A DNA stretch of 64,000 nucleotides from contig NZ_JAFBGA010000017.1 in the NCBI RefSeq assembly GCF_016909575.1, forward strand, positions 1 through 64,000, written 5' to 3'. Below are positions 8,828 to 19,817 of this stretch, one piece after another. The notes under the pieces were generated by a model that was not told where the DNA came from, did not search any database, and worked only from the letters and a program-made list of their open reading frames with translations. Both the position numbers and the translations under genes were made by a program. Positions within the stretch are counted from its first letter, which is position 1. Each line of letters starts with the position of its first letter. This stretch comes from Streptomyces sp. HB132 (lineage in GTDB: Bacteria > Actinomycetota > Actinomycetes > Streptomycetales > Streptomycetaceae).

Positions 8828-10294
8828 GTGAGAGCCGCGCCGACCATCCTGCATCTGGACATGGATGCCTTCTACGCCTCTGCGGAGCAGGCGGCGAAGC
8901 CCAGCCTGCGCGGCAAACCTGTGGTCGTCGGCGGCCTCGGGACGCGCGGCGTGGTCGCCACCGCTTCGTACGAGGCCCGGCGTCTGGGTGTGCACTCGGC
9001 GATGCCCATGGCGCAGGCGAGGCGGCTCGCGCCCAACGCCGCGTATCTGGTCCCGCGTTTCGCGCTCTACCGGACGGTGAGCGACCAGGTGATGGAGCTT
9101 CTGGGGCGGCTGTCCCCGCTCGTCGAACCGCTCAGCCTGGACGAGGCCTTCGTCGATCTGGAGGCCGGCGGGGTCGCCGACGACTCGGCGTCCGCCCGTC
9201 TGGTCGGTGAGCAGCTGCGCACCGTGATCAAGGGCGTCACCGGGCTGAGCGGTTCGGTGGGTCTGGCCGGCTCCAAGATGCTGGCCAAGATCGCCTCGGA
9301 GGAGGCGAAGCCGGACGGGCTGCTGCTGATCGAGCCCGGCACCGAGCGTGAGCTCCTGGCACCCATGTCCGTGCGTACCCTCCCGGGTGTGGGGCCCGCC
9401 ACGGGCGACCACCTCCGGCGCGCCGGGATGACCGTCGTCAGTCACCTGGCGGAGGCCGGTGAGGCGGAGCTCGTGAGACTGCTGGGCAAGGCGCACGGAG
9501 TGGCGCTCCACCGCATGGCGCGAGGCTACGACGATCGTCCCGTCGTCGCCGAGCGGGACGCCAAGTCGGTGTCGGTCGAGGACACCTTCGACGTCGACCT
9601 GCACGACCGGGTGCGCGTCAGGACGGAGGTGGAGCGCCTGGCTGACCGCTGTGTGCGGCGGCTGCGGACCGCGGGGCGGTCCGGGCGCACGGTCGTCCTC
9701 AAGGTGCGCCGATACGACTTCTCGACCCTCACCAGGTCCGAGACGCTGCGTGGCCCCACAGACGAGCCCACGGTGGTCAGGGAGGCCGCAGCGCGGCTCC
9801 TGGAGGCCGTGGACACGACCGGCGGTGTGCGGCTGCTCGGAGTCGGTGTCACCGGCCTGGCGGACTTCACGCAGGAGGATCTCTTCGCGCAGGCTGCCGA
9901 CGCGGAACACGCGGCCGAGGAGTCCGCGGCCGCCGACGCCGCCACCACCGACGGGCGGGGCGGGGCACCGGACGAAGCGTCGGGAGCGGAGTCCCGGGGG
10001 AGCGGGGAACAGCCTGCCCTGCGGCGCTGGCAGGCCGGGCACGACGTACGGCACGACGTCCACGGTCACGGCTGGGTGCAGGGCAGTGGTGTCGGCCGTG
10101 TCACCGTGCGCTTCGAGGAACCGTGGACGCCCCCCGGCCGGGTGCGCACGTTCCTCGTCGGCGATCCGGCGCTGAGGCCCGCCGACCCACTGCCTCTGGT
10201 CCGGGAGGCGGCGGACTACTCCTCGTGGCCGGCCAGCTTGCCGAAGTCCCTGTCGGGGCCCGTGCCGGCGGAGGAGGACGAGTCGAGCCCGTAG
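8828..10294 (+). CDS. dinB: DNA polymerase IV (Y family)
   Basis: The 488-residue translesion polymerase has the ILHLDMDAFYASAEQ motif with metal-binding Asp, and the SLDEAFVD motif carrying the catalytic Asp-Glu pair. The thumb, little-finger and helix-hairpin-helix regions follow. It is longer than E. coli DinB because of a low-complexity acidic insert (about residues 355-400, Ala/Glu/Gly-rich) and a C-terminal extension containing RWQAGHDVRHDVHGHGWVQG, a segment common in actinobacterial homologues. The start is GTG. The 3' end overlaps the convergent PRC-barrel gene by 79 bases. Confidence 0.93.
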   Translation: MRAAPTILHLDMDAFYASAEQAAKPSLRGKPVVVGGLGTRGVVATASYEARRLGVHSAMPMAQARRLAPNAAYLVPRFALYRTVSDQVMELLGRLSPLVEPLSLDEAFVDLEAGGVADDSASARLVGEQLRTVIKGVTGLSGSVGLAGSKMLAKIASEEAKPDGLLLIEPGTERELLAPMSVRTLPGVGPATGDHLRRAGMTVVSHLAEAGEAELVRLLGKAHGVALHRMARGYDDRPVVAERDAKSVSVEDTFDVDLHDRVRVRTEVERLADRCVRRLRTAGRSGRTVVLKVRRYDFSTLTRSETLRGPTDEPTVVREAAARLLEAVDTTGGVRLLGVGVTGLADFTQEDLFAQAADAEHAAEESAAADAATTDGRGGAPDEASGAESRGSGEQPALRRWQAGHDVRHDVHGHGWVQGSGVGRVTVRFEEPWTPPGRVRTFLVGDPALRPADPLPLVREAADYSSWPASLPKSLSGPVPAEEDESSP

Positions 10295-10587
10295 TGGCGG
10301 TAGAGCTGCAGCTCCTGCTCGGGGGACAGGTGGCGGCCCACGCCGAAGTCGGGCGCGTCCTTGATCAGCGACCTGTCGAAGGGGATCAGCAGGGCACCGT
10401 CGACGAACTCGCTCGGCTCCAGGGGGACGAACGCGTCCCTGGTGAACAGGCCGGTGCGTACGGCGGCCCACTCGGGCACCCCGGTGGCATCGTCGAGATA
10501 GACCTCGTCCACCGTCCCGATCTTGGCACCTTGACGGTCGAAGGCCTTGCGTCCGATCAGGCTGCGCGGATCGATGTCGGTCTGCAC
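10216..10587 (-). CDS. PRC-barrel domain protein
   Basis: The 123-residue protein has a PRC-barrel (about residues 6-75: LIGRKAFDRQGAKIGTVDEVYLDD) and a short C-terminal tail with RHLSPEQELQLYRHYGL. Such proteins occur in Streptomyces as small soluble stress-related proteins of unknown function. The GTG at 10587 is preferred because GGGAGG stands six bases before it; an alternative GTG at 10599 adds four residues. Its last 79 bases are antisense to the end of dinB. Confidence 0.82.
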   Translation of the reverse strand: MQTDIDPRSLIGRKAFDRQGAKIGTVDEVYLDDATGVPEWAAVRTGLFTRDAFVPLEPSEFVDGALLIPFDRSLIKDAPDFGVGRHLSPEQELQLYRHYGLDSSSSAGTGPDRDFGKLAGHEE

Positions 10588-10701
10588 GGTGCCTCCCACT
10601 GGTCACGACTCCATGAAGTGGTCGCGGCTGCTCCACAGGCACTACGAAAAGCCAGATCCGGGCCGTCGGCCACTCGAGACGGCCCGCGCCCACCCCGCTG
10701 G

Positions 10702-10707
10702 TAGGCT
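10702..10707 (+). promoter_or_regulatory. Probable -10 box (TAGGCT) for the gcvP riboswitch transcript
   Basis: TAGGCT has the common Streptomyces -10 form and is placed so that transcription would start near 10714, about 14 bases before the first glycine aptamer. No convincing -35 box is visible. Confidence 0.45.
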
Positions 10708-10727
10708 GGAACACGGCTGCTGACCCT

Positions 10728-10942
10728 GTGCGGGAGAGTCCTCCGGAGTGGTCCGGAGGCGCCGAAGGAGCAACTCCTCCCCGGAATCTCTCAGGCCCCC
10801 GTACCGCACGGACGAGGTCACTCTGGAAAGCAGGGCGGGATCCGTACGGCAGCGCGCCGCGACGGGCACCTCCCTCACCGACGGTGAAAACCGGTATGCC
10901 CTGGGCGTGCCGGTGAAGCTCTCAGGTCAGATGACAGAGGGG
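10728..10942 (+). promoter_or_regulatory. Tandem glycine riboswitch
   Basis: Two glycine aptamers occupy the leader of gcvP. Aptamer 1 (10728-10809) is closed by GTGCGG/CCGCAC and has the GGGAGAGTCC 5' strand, the CGCCGAAGGAGCAA core and AATCTCTCAGG. Aptamer 2 (about 10817-10942) has CTCTGGAAAGC, CACCGACGGTGAAA, GAAGCTCTCAGGTCAGATGACAGAGG. Such double aptamers bind glycine and usually switch on glycine-cleavage genes. In Streptomyces griseus glycine riboswitches are reported to activate the glycine cleavage system. About 65 bases separate aptamer 2 from the gcvP start; I cannot settle the off-state structure by eye. Confidence 0.93.
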
Positions 10943-11008
10943 GAGGCCGTCCGGGCAGCCACGCCGTGGCGCCCCTCGCAGGTCGTGACAGACCAGGAGG
11001 CCTCCAAC

Positions 11009-13894
<2,886 letters not shown>

Positions 13895-13912
13895 GCCGGG
13901 CGTACACGCGTC

Positions 13913-13945
13913 GGGGCCGGTGCGGAGCTTCTCCGGGCCGGCCCC
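13913..13945. terminator. Hairpin between convergent gcvP and DUF5999 genes
   Basis: GGGGCCGG (13913-13920) pairs with CCGGCCCC (13938-13945), and an inner CGGAG/CTCCG pair extends the stem. It is placed to terminate transcripts arriving from both sides. Confidence 0.6.
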
Positions 13946-13964
13946 CGTGTCCGGTCGGCCGCGG

Positions 13965-14171
13965 TCAGGCGGCCTTCATCACCCGGCCGCCCTTCAGCGG
14001 GCGGTGCGGGGCGATGATCTGCCCGTCCGGGAGCAGCTCACCGGTGTCCTCGAAGAGCAGGACGCCGTTGCACAGCAGGCTCCAGCCCTGCTCCGGGTGG
14101 TGCGCCGTCAGGCGTGCGGCTTCCCGGTCGTTGGAGTCGGCGGTCGGGCAGGGGGGCTGGTGCTGGCACAT
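13965..14171 (-). CDS. DUF5999 family small protein
   Basis: This 68-residue protein of unknown function is typical of Streptomyces. It begins MCQHQPPCPTA and has the conserved core EQGWSLLCNGVLLFEDTGELLPDG and a basic end. Two N-terminal Cys and one His could bind metal, but this is unproven. The ATG at 14171 is chosen by family length; the frame remains open further upstream without similarity. No clear ribosome site is visible. Confidence 0.75.
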   Translation of the reverse strand: MCQHQPPCPTADSNDREAARLTAHHPEQGWSLLCNGVLLFEDTGELLPDGQIIAPHRPLKGGRVMKAA

Positions 14172-14412
14172 GGCTGGGTTCTTTCGCTGCGTCGAGTCGA
14201 ATGTCCTGCGGGTGGACGGTGTGGTCGTGGCCGCCCCCGTATCAGGTCGGTCCGGTCCCAGTGTTGCCCTACGGACGTCTCTCCGCAGGGATTTCGCGGC
14301 AGCTGCTGTTCTCCTCCCATTCCGCATCACCCGGCCGGACGGTTCAATCCAACTGCACTGTCCGTTCGGATGGTTCGGGGTGACCTGACCGGACTAGTCC
14401 GGACGGGCAACG

Positions 14413-14450
14413 ACGCGCCCCCGCCGGGCAGCAGCTCGGCGGGGGCGCGT
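14413..14450 (-). terminator. GC-rich terminator after the 14463-15077 gene
   Basis: A perfect 14-bp inverted repeat (ACGCGCCCCCGCCG at 14413-14426 with its complement at 14437-14450) around a ten-base loop lies just beyond the stop of the reverse-strand gene. The remaining bases between here and 14172 show no gene I can support. Confidence 0.75.
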
Positions 14451-14462
14451 GGGGAAGAGCGG

Positions 14463-15077
14463 TCAGGCGGGCGACCCGAGGAGGCCGGGGACTTCGGGAA
14501 GGTCCGGAAGCGGTGCCGGGGCGACACGGAGTGTCATGACCGGAAGCAGGTCCGCGACCCGGTGCGGACGGTGGGCCGTGATGCCCGGAGGCGCGGGTGC
14601 CAGGGGCACCAGCACATCGCTCGGGGCGAGTGCGCCGCTGCCGGCGTCGGCGTCGACGTCGTGATGCAGCCACAGCGTGAACATGTACAGCTCAGGTACC
14701 GACAGCAGGCGCGGCTGGTACCGATTCGTCGTCGACTCCGCCTGCCGTACGGCCAGTTCGGTGGAGACGATGTACGGGCCCTCGAAGAAGTGCGAGAAGG
14801 TCCAGCCGTCGGCGGTGAGCATCGTGTCCGCGGCGGCGACGACGCGCTCACCGCTGCGGATCAGGAATCGCCAGCCGGCGAGGCGGGTGCGCGGCTCGGC
14901 CTCGTGCGGCACGATCCGGTCCAGTACGTGGACGGGCAGCGGGAGTTCGGGACTCATCGCTCCCTGGACGGAGCGGAGGGCGGGCGTGTGGGCCTCGCGG
15001 ACCGCGGTAGGAGAACCGAGGGCCGCGAGAACGCTGCGCAGTGCGGGCGCTGGGGCCGGGGAAACATGCAGCGGCAT
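14463..15077 (-). CDS. Hypothetical protein, 204 residues
   Basis: I do not recognise this family. The protein has a Pro/Ala-rich N-terminus, then a mixed alpha/beta region with the segments GWRFLIRSGERVVAAADTML, SHFFEGPYIVSTE and LYMFTLWLHHDV, and a Pro-rich C-terminus. There is no signal peptide or membrane helix. The ATG at 15077 has GAGAGG nine bases upstream; longer versions to 15224 run into an AT-richer, non-coding-looking region. Codon use is typical of the genome. A strong terminator follows. It is transcribed divergently from the GCS2-type ligase gene. Confidence 0.7.
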   Translation of the reverse strand: MPLHVSPAPAPALRSVLAALGSPTAVREAHTPALRSVQGAMSPELPLPVHVLDRIVPHEAEPRTRLAGWRFLIRSGERVVAAADTMLTADGWTFSHFFEGPYIVSTELAVRQAESTTNRYQPRLLSVPELYMFTLWLHHDVDADAGSGALAPSDVLVPLAPAPPGITAHRPHRVADLLPVMTLRVAPAPLPDLPEVPGLLGSPA

Positions 15078-15568
15078 AGTGGGTTGCCTCTCACTTGGAG
15101 ACACGGTGATGCGTGGGCGGGTGCAGACGGCGCTGTCGGCGTGCGGGGCCAGAGGAAGGCCGGTGACGGGGCGGACGGGCCGATGCGTCAACTCTCTGCC
15201 TCGTTCGCAGAGTTTATACGACAAATGTTCACACTATGTTTCGGCTACCCGTCCCGCGTATTGCGCGCAAGGAGGATTCGAGCCTTTGAATTGCACGTTT
15301 CCTGTGGATTCGGGTCCTGCCCGGCCCCCGTCGCCAGGTACTTTCCCGATGCGGCGGTAGGCTGAAACCCATCGGTGTATCAGCCGTGCACCTCGACCGT
15401 GCGAACCGCATATGCCTCATGCCTTCGGAATGTGCCTCCGGCTTCAGCTCCCAGACTACTGGGTGTCCGTGGACCGCGGGGACGTTACGGATCATCTCGG
15501 CGGGGCATTATCGAACGTGATGCGAGCGGCCTGGGCCGCGGGCCGCCCACTCGAGGAGGGACCCTTCG
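15078..15568. other. 491-base divergent intergenic region
   Basis: No gene is supported here. The stretch 15205-15300 is noticeably richer in A+T than its surroundings. It contains a perfect palindrome TTGCGCGCAA (15261-15270), an inverted repeat CTCTGC-N7-GCAGAG (15194-15212) and a possible -10 box TAGGCT (15358-15363) for the ligase gene. It probably holds promoters for both flanking genes. Confidence 0.5.
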
Positions 15569-17074
15569 ATGGGTGAGAAGGTCGTGGCGGGCGCGTTCGC
15601 CCCGTCCGATCGGCAGGCGTACCGCGAGAAGCTCACCCAGTGCCTGACGGGGCTGGAGAGGCTCCTGTCGGAGCGGAGGTTCGAACGCCCCAGGAATCTC
15701 ATGGGGCTGGAGATCGAGCTGAATCTCGCGGGTTCGGACGGCATGCCGAGGATGCGTAATGCGGAGGTGCTCCAACGCATCGCCAGCCGGGATTTCCAGA
15801 CGGAACTGGGGATGTTCAACCTGGAAGTGAATATTCTTCCCCACCGGCTGAGCGGTCGGGTATTCGATCAGCTGGCCGAGGAGTTGCGCACGGGGCTCGC
15901 TTATGCCCACAGGAAGGCGGCGGAGGTCGACGCCGGCATCGTGATGATCGGCATCCTGCCGACGCTGGGGCGGGACGACGTGGTGTCGGCGAACCTGTCG
16001 GACGTCGACCGTTACACGCTCCTCAACGATCAAATGGCGGCCGCGCGCGGCGAGGAATTCATACTCGATATCGAAGGCGTCGAGCGCCTGGTCTCGACCT
16101 CCGCGTCGATCGCCCCGGAATCCGCGTGCACATCGGTCCAGCTGCACCTGCAGGTGACGCCGGACCGCTTCGCGGACGTCTGGAACGCGGCCCAGGCCGT
16201 CGCGTCGGTGCAGATCGCACTCGGAGCCAACTCTCCCTTCCTGTTCGGCAAGGAGCTGTGGCGGGAGTCGAGGCCGCCGCTCTTCCAGCAGGCCACGGAC
16301 GTACGGCCGCCCGAACTCCGGAATCAGGGCGTCCGCCCGCGAACCTGGTTCGGGGAGCGCTGGATCAGTTCCGCGTACGAGCTCTTCGAGGAGAACGTGC
16401 GCTTCTACCCGCCCCTGCTGCCGATCTGCGACGAGGAGGATCCGCTGAGGGTCCTCGACGAGGGCGGTGTGCCGTCACTGGCCGAACTCGTCCTGCACAA
16501 CGGCACGGTCTACCGGTGGAACCGGCCGGTATACGGGCTGGCCGACGGCGTTCCCCATCTGAGGGTGGAGAACAGGGTCCTGCCCGCCGGCCCCACGGTC
16601 GTCGACGTCATCGCCAATGCCGCTTTCTACTACGGACTGGTGCGCGCGCTCGCCGACGAGACCCGGCCCGTGTGGACCAGGCTGCCCTTCGAGGCGGCAG
16701 AGGAGAACTTCGACGCCGCCTGCCGCCACGGGATCGACGCCGAGCTGCTCTGGCCGCGCCCCGGCCGCTCCGGCGGCGTGGCGAAGGTGCGCGCCGTCGA
16801 CCTCGTACGCGACGAACTGCTGCCGCTCGCGGCCGCCGGGCTCGACGCCTGGAACATCGAACCCGCGGACCGTGACCGCTACCTCGGCGTCATCGAGGAG
16901 CGCTGCCGGCTCCGCGTCAACGGCGCCTCCTGGCAGGTCGACACGTACCACCGCGCCTTGGAGGCCGGACTCGAACGGGAGGGTGCGCTCGCGGCCACCA
17001 CCCGCCGTTACGGAGAGCTGATGCAGGTGGGTGAGCCGGTGCACACCTGGCCCGTCGGCTTTCCCGCCCCCTGA
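15569..17074 (+). CDS. Glutamate-cysteine ligase family protein (GCS2-type carboxylate-amine ligase)
   Basis: The 501-residue ATP-dependent ligase-like protein belongs to the GCS2 group, which joins a carboxylate such as glutamate to an amine. Visible family features are GLEIELNL (metal/substrate Glu residues) near residue 47, the ELGMFNLEVN strand, the ACTSVQLHLQV segment and LRVENRVLPAGPTVVD near residue 335. The ATG at 15569 follows GAGGAGG. Streptomyces makes mycothiol rather than glutathione, so the substrate is not evident; EgtA of ergothioneine synthesis is a related enzyme, but no other egt genes are adjacent. Confidence 0.82.
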   Translation: MGEKVVAGAFAPSDRQAYREKLTQCLTGLERLLSERRFERPRNLMGLEIELNLAGSDGMPRMRNAEVLQRIASRDFQTELGMFNLEVNILPHRLSGRVFDQLAEELRTGLAYAHRKAAEVDAGIVMIGILPTLGRDDVVSANLSDVDRYTLLNDQMAAARGEEFILDIEGVERLVSTSASIAPESACTSVQLHLQVTPDRFADVWNAAQAVASVQIALGANSPFLFGKELWRESRPPLFQQATDVRPPELRNQGVRPRTWFGERWISSAYELFEENVRFYPPLLPICDEEDPLRVLDEGGVPSLAELVLHNGTVYRWNRPVYGLADGVPHLRVENRVLPAGPTVVDVIANAAFYYGLVRALADETRPVWTRLPFEAAEENFDAACRHGIDAELLWPRPGRSGGVAKVRAVDLVRDELLPLAAAGLDAWNIEPADRDRYLGVIEERCRLRVNGASWQVDTYHRALEAGLEREGALAATTRRYGELMQVGEPVHTWPVGFPAP

Positions 17075-17169
17075 GGAGACGGCCGCCCGGTGTCCCGCCG
17101 CCACGGCCCCGTCGGGCAAGCTATGACCACGCATGGCTGACGGCAGGTGTACAGGTGGAGGCGGGGCTC

Positions 17170-17949
17170 GTGGCTGAATGCATTCCTCACGAGGGGGTGT
17201 CCCGGCGGATCCTGCGGTCTGAGACGCTCCTCGTGCTGGCTCTCTCGCTCGGGGCCAGCGGGGTGTCCGCCCTGATCAGCTTCGTCGGGTCGCTGACCAA
17301 ACCGGGCGGTCTCAAGGACCAGGCGGCGACGTTGAACGGCTCGTACGCCCCCGGGCGGCCGTGGCTGGACCTGGCCTGGCAGATGTTCGGCATCGCCTCG
17401 GCCCTCGTGCCGGTCGCGCTGGTGGCCCACCTGCTCCTTCGGGAGGGTGCCGGCCTGCGGACCCTCGGATTCGACCGCACCAGGCCCTGGCCGGATCTGC
17501 GCCGGGGCACCATGGTCGCGGCCGGGATCGGCAGCGCGGGGCTGGCGTTCTACCTGGCGGCGCGGGCCGCGGGATTCAACCTGACGGTGGTTCCGGAGTC
17601 GCTCCCCGATGTGTGGTGGAAGTTCCCCGTACTGATCCTCTCCGCGGTGCAGAACTCCCTCGTGGAAGAAGTCGTCGTCGTCGGCTATCTGCTGCGGCGG
17701 CTGGGGCAGCTCGGGTGGACGCCGATGGCCGCCCTGGCGGCGAGTTCCGTGCTGCGCGGCTCGTACCACCTGTACCAGGGGATCGGCGGGTTCATCGGGA
17801 ACATGGTCATGGGCGTCGTCTTCGTGCTGCTGTACAGGCGCTGGGGGCGGGTCGGGCCGCTCATCGTCGCGCACGCCCTGCTCGACATCGGGGCGTTCGT
17901 CGGATACGCGCTGCTCGCGGGGAAGGTGGGCTGGCTGCCCACCCCGTGA
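17170..17949 (+). CDS. CPBP-family intramembrane metalloprotease-like protein
   Basis: The 259-residue multi-pass membrane protein has the CPBP (Abi) motifs: an EE pair in SLVEEVVVVGYLLRRLG, a His in GSYHLYQG, and HALLD in the last helix. The usual EExxxRG Arg is replaced by Val, a variant I believe is common among Streptomyces members but cannot check here. Family proteins cleave prenylated or other membrane substrates, or act in self-immunity; the substrate here is unknown. GTG at 17170 is preferred because GGAGG ends eight bases upstream; GTG at 17155 would add five residues. Confidence 0.82.
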   Translation: MAECIPHEGVSRRILRSETLLVLALSLGASGVSALISFVGSLTKPGGLKDQAATLNGSYAPGRPWLDLAWQMFGIASALVPVALVAHLLLREGAGLRTLGFDRTRPWPDLRRGTMVAAGIGSAGLAFYLAARAAGFNLTVVPESLPDVWWKFPVLILSAVQNSLVEEVVVVGYLLRRLGQLGWTPMAALAASSVLRGSYHLYQGIGGFIGNMVMGVVFVLLYRRWGRVGPLIVAHALLDIGAFVGYALLAGKVGWLPTP

Positions 17950-17979
17950 GCGGGGCCGCCCACCCCGCTCCCGCGGCCC

Positions 17980-18801
17980 TCAGAAGCCGGCCAGCAGCTC
18001 CCCGTCGATCACCGTGACGGCGCTGCCCGTCAGTAGTGTGCGACCGCCGCGCAGCGAGGTGCGTACCAGACCCGACCGGGCGGAGGCCTGGAGTCCGACG
18101 AGGTCGTCGCGGCCCGATCGTGCCGACCAGAACGGCGCCAGGGCGGTGTGGGCGCTGCCGGTCACCGGGTCCTCGTCGATACCGACCCGAGGGAAGAAAC
18201 CCCGGGAGACGAAGTCGTAGGCGCCCGCGGGGTCCTCGGCCGCCGCGGTGGCGATGACTCCCCGGCGGGAGCACGAGGCGAGTGATGCGAAATCCGGCCG
18301 CAGGGCGCGCACGGCAGCCTCGTCGGACAGCTCCACCAGGAGGTCACCGACGTGCTCCCCCGTGTCGTGGACGGAGAGCGGTGACGCGCCCAAGGCCTCC
18401 GCCAGCCCGGGCGGGGCGGACACGGGTGTCAGCGGCGCTGTCGGGAAGTCCATCGTCAGGCTGCCGTCGGAGTGGACTGTGGTGCCCAGGACGCCGGAAC
18501 GGGTGGCGAAGCGCACCGTGCCGCTCGCGATCCCGGTGGTGTGCAGCACATGGGCGGTGGCGAGTGTCGCGTGGCCGCACAGATCGACCTCGGTGGCCGG
18601 GGTGAACCAGCGCAGCGCCCAGTCGGCCTCACCGCCCGGCGGCAGCGGATGGACGAACGCCGTCTCGGAGAGATTGAGCTCGGACGCGACGAGCTGGAGG
18701 CGGTCCGCCTCGGGGAAGGCCGCCGAGTCCAGGACCACGACTCCGGCGGGGTTGCCGGCGAAGGGGCGGTCGGTGAACGCGTCGACGATACGGATCTTCA
18801 T
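17980..18801 (-). CDS. PhzF family isomerase/epimerase
   Basis: The 273-residue protein matches PhzF-like enzymes, which have a diaminopimelate-epimerase fold. Features are IVDAFTDRPFAGNPAGVVVL at the N-terminus, the catalytic-Glu motif LNLSETAFV, the FTPATEVDLCGHATLATAHVL segment and DEDPVTGSAHTALAPFW. PhzF in phenazine synthesis isomerises a hydroxyanthranilate intermediate, but isolated homologues such as this one have unknown substrates, and no phenazine genes are nearby. The ATG at 18801 begins exactly at MKIRIVDAF. It is convergent with the CPBP gene, 30 bases away, and divergent from padR. Confidence 0.87.
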   Translation of the reverse strand: MKIRIVDAFTDRPFAGNPAGVVVLDSAAFPEADRLQLVASELNLSETAFVHPLPPGGEADWALRWFTPATEVDLCGHATLATAHVLHTTGIASGTVRFATRSGVLGTTVHSDGSLTMDFPTAPLTPVSAPPGLAEALGASPLSVHDTGEHVGDLLVELSDEAAVRALRPDFASLASCSRRGVIATAAAEDPAGAYDFVSRGFFPRVGIDEDPVTGSAHTALAPFWSARSGRDDLVGLQASARSGLVRTSLRGGRTLLTGSAVTVIDGELLAGF

Positions 18802-18919
18802 GGAGCCGACCGTAGGCGGGGCCGCCTCGAGCGGTCCAAGGCCAATCACGGATGCGCGGCCCCTCGGGCTTGCTGCTCCCGCGCGTCCGAGCCGGTGAGG
18901 TCGCCGGCCGGCGAGACGC

Positions 18920-18949
18920 TTGTCAGACGATACGTTCCGATATATCGTC
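18920..18949 (+). promoter_or_regulatory. padR promoter overlapped by an inverted repeat (likely autoregulatory operator)
   Basis: TTGTCA (18920-18925), a 17-base spacer and TATCGT (18943-18948) make a plausible promoter. A perfect inverted repeat GACGATA-N10-TATCGTC (18926-18932 and 18943-18949) covers the spacer and -10 box. PadR proteins commonly bind such ATAT-rich palindromes at their own promoters, so repression by occlusion is expected. Confidence 0.62.
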
Positions 18950-19009
18950 GAAGTGTCGCGACAGTTCGACGAAGGGTCGCGTAAGGACAATGACGAAAGG
19001 AGCGCGGTC

Positions 19010-19606
19010 ATGCGTTCACATGGAGACGACCACGGATGCGGCCCCGGGCGGCGAGGCCCCGGCAGGGGTGACTTCGAAGGTGGCCGCGCCGCGTTCGGCC
19101 CGTTCGGACCGCCCTTCGGCGGCGGGCCCTTCGGTGGCGGCCGCGGTCGGGGCGGTGGCCGGGGGAGGGCCAGGCGCGGTGACGTACGCGCGTCGATCCT
19201 CGCGCTGCTCAAGGACCGCTCGATGCACGGTTACGAGATGATCCAGGAGATCGGCGAGCGCAGCGGAGGGGCCTGGAAGCCCAGCCCCGGCTCGGTGTAC
19301 CCCACGCTGCAACTGCTGGAGGACGAGGGGTTGATCACCAACGCCAGCGAGGGCGGGAAGAAGCTGTTCACCCTCACCGACCTGGGCCGCAGTGAGGCCG
19401 AGTCCGGCCCTGACGCCCCCTGGGAGGAGGCTGGGCGCGGTGTCGACTGGGAGGGTGTGAACGAGATCCGGCAGGCCGGCTTCGGTCTGATGGAGGCGTT
19501 CGGCCAGGTCTGGAAGACCGGCTCGGCCGACCAGCGGCAGAAGGCCCTCACCGTGATCAACGACGCCCGCAAGAAGCTGTACCTGATCCTCGCCGACGAG
19601 CACTGA
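19010..19606 (+). CDS. PadR family transcriptional regulator with glycine-rich N-terminus
   Basis: The 198-residue protein has a low-complexity Gly/Arg/Phe-rich N-terminus (about residues 5-58, including GPFGPPFGGGPFGGGRGRGGGRGRARRG). The PadR winged helix follows (about 60-135: ILALLKDRSMHGYEMIQEIGERSGGAWKPSPGSVYPTLQLLEDEGLI), then a short C-terminal helix. The ATG at 19010 has AAAGGAG before it. The disordered, RGG-like tail is unusual for a DNA-binding repressor and could aid nucleic-acid contact or phase behaviour. The promoter carries a palindrome suggesting autoregulation. Confidence 0.88.
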   Translation: MRSHGDDHGCGPGRRGPGRGDFEGGRAAFGPFGPPFGGGPFGGGRGRGGGRGRARRGDVRASILALLKDRSMHGYEMIQEIGERSGGAWKPSPGSVYPTLQLLEDEGLITNASEGGKKLFTLTDLGRSEAESGPDAPWEEAGRGVDWEGVNEIRQAGFGLMEAFGQVWKTGSADQRQKALTVINDARKKLYLILADEH

Positions 19607-19627
19607 GCCGTGCGACACGCACAGGTG

Positions 19628-19658
19628 GGGGAAGGGCCCTCTCGTGGGGCCCTTCCTC
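19628..19658 (+). terminator. Terminator after padR
   Basis: The stem GAAGGGCCC (19631-19639) / GGGCCCTTC (19647-19655), with further pairing outside it and a seven-base loop, lies 21 bases after the padR stop. Confidence 0.75.
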
Positions 19659-19682
19659 GGTACGCCACGTCGCCCCGGACGG

Positions 19683-19724
19683 CGCGACCTCACCCGCGAG
19701 GATCGCGACCTCATCCGCAAGGAT
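19683..19724 (+). repeat. Two tandem 21-base repeats
   Basis: Copies at 19683-19703 and 19704-19724 differ at only two positions. The unit length is seven codons, and one frame reads RDLTRED-RDLIRKD, but no credible gene spans it. It lies in the gap between padR and the Clp-N gene. Confidence 0.8.
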
Positions 19725-19817
19725 GAGGAACCTCGCCGCTGTCCCCGCCTTTCGCGGGACGGTGGATGGGCCGAGCCGGGGGATGTGTCCGCCCTCCGGG
19801 GCTGATGGGGTGGAGAC

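Noticed and set aside
15229-15495. Reverse-strand 88-codon open frame in the divergent gap
   Set aside because: Composition and codon bias do not look like coding sequence, and it covers the likely promoter of the ligase gene.
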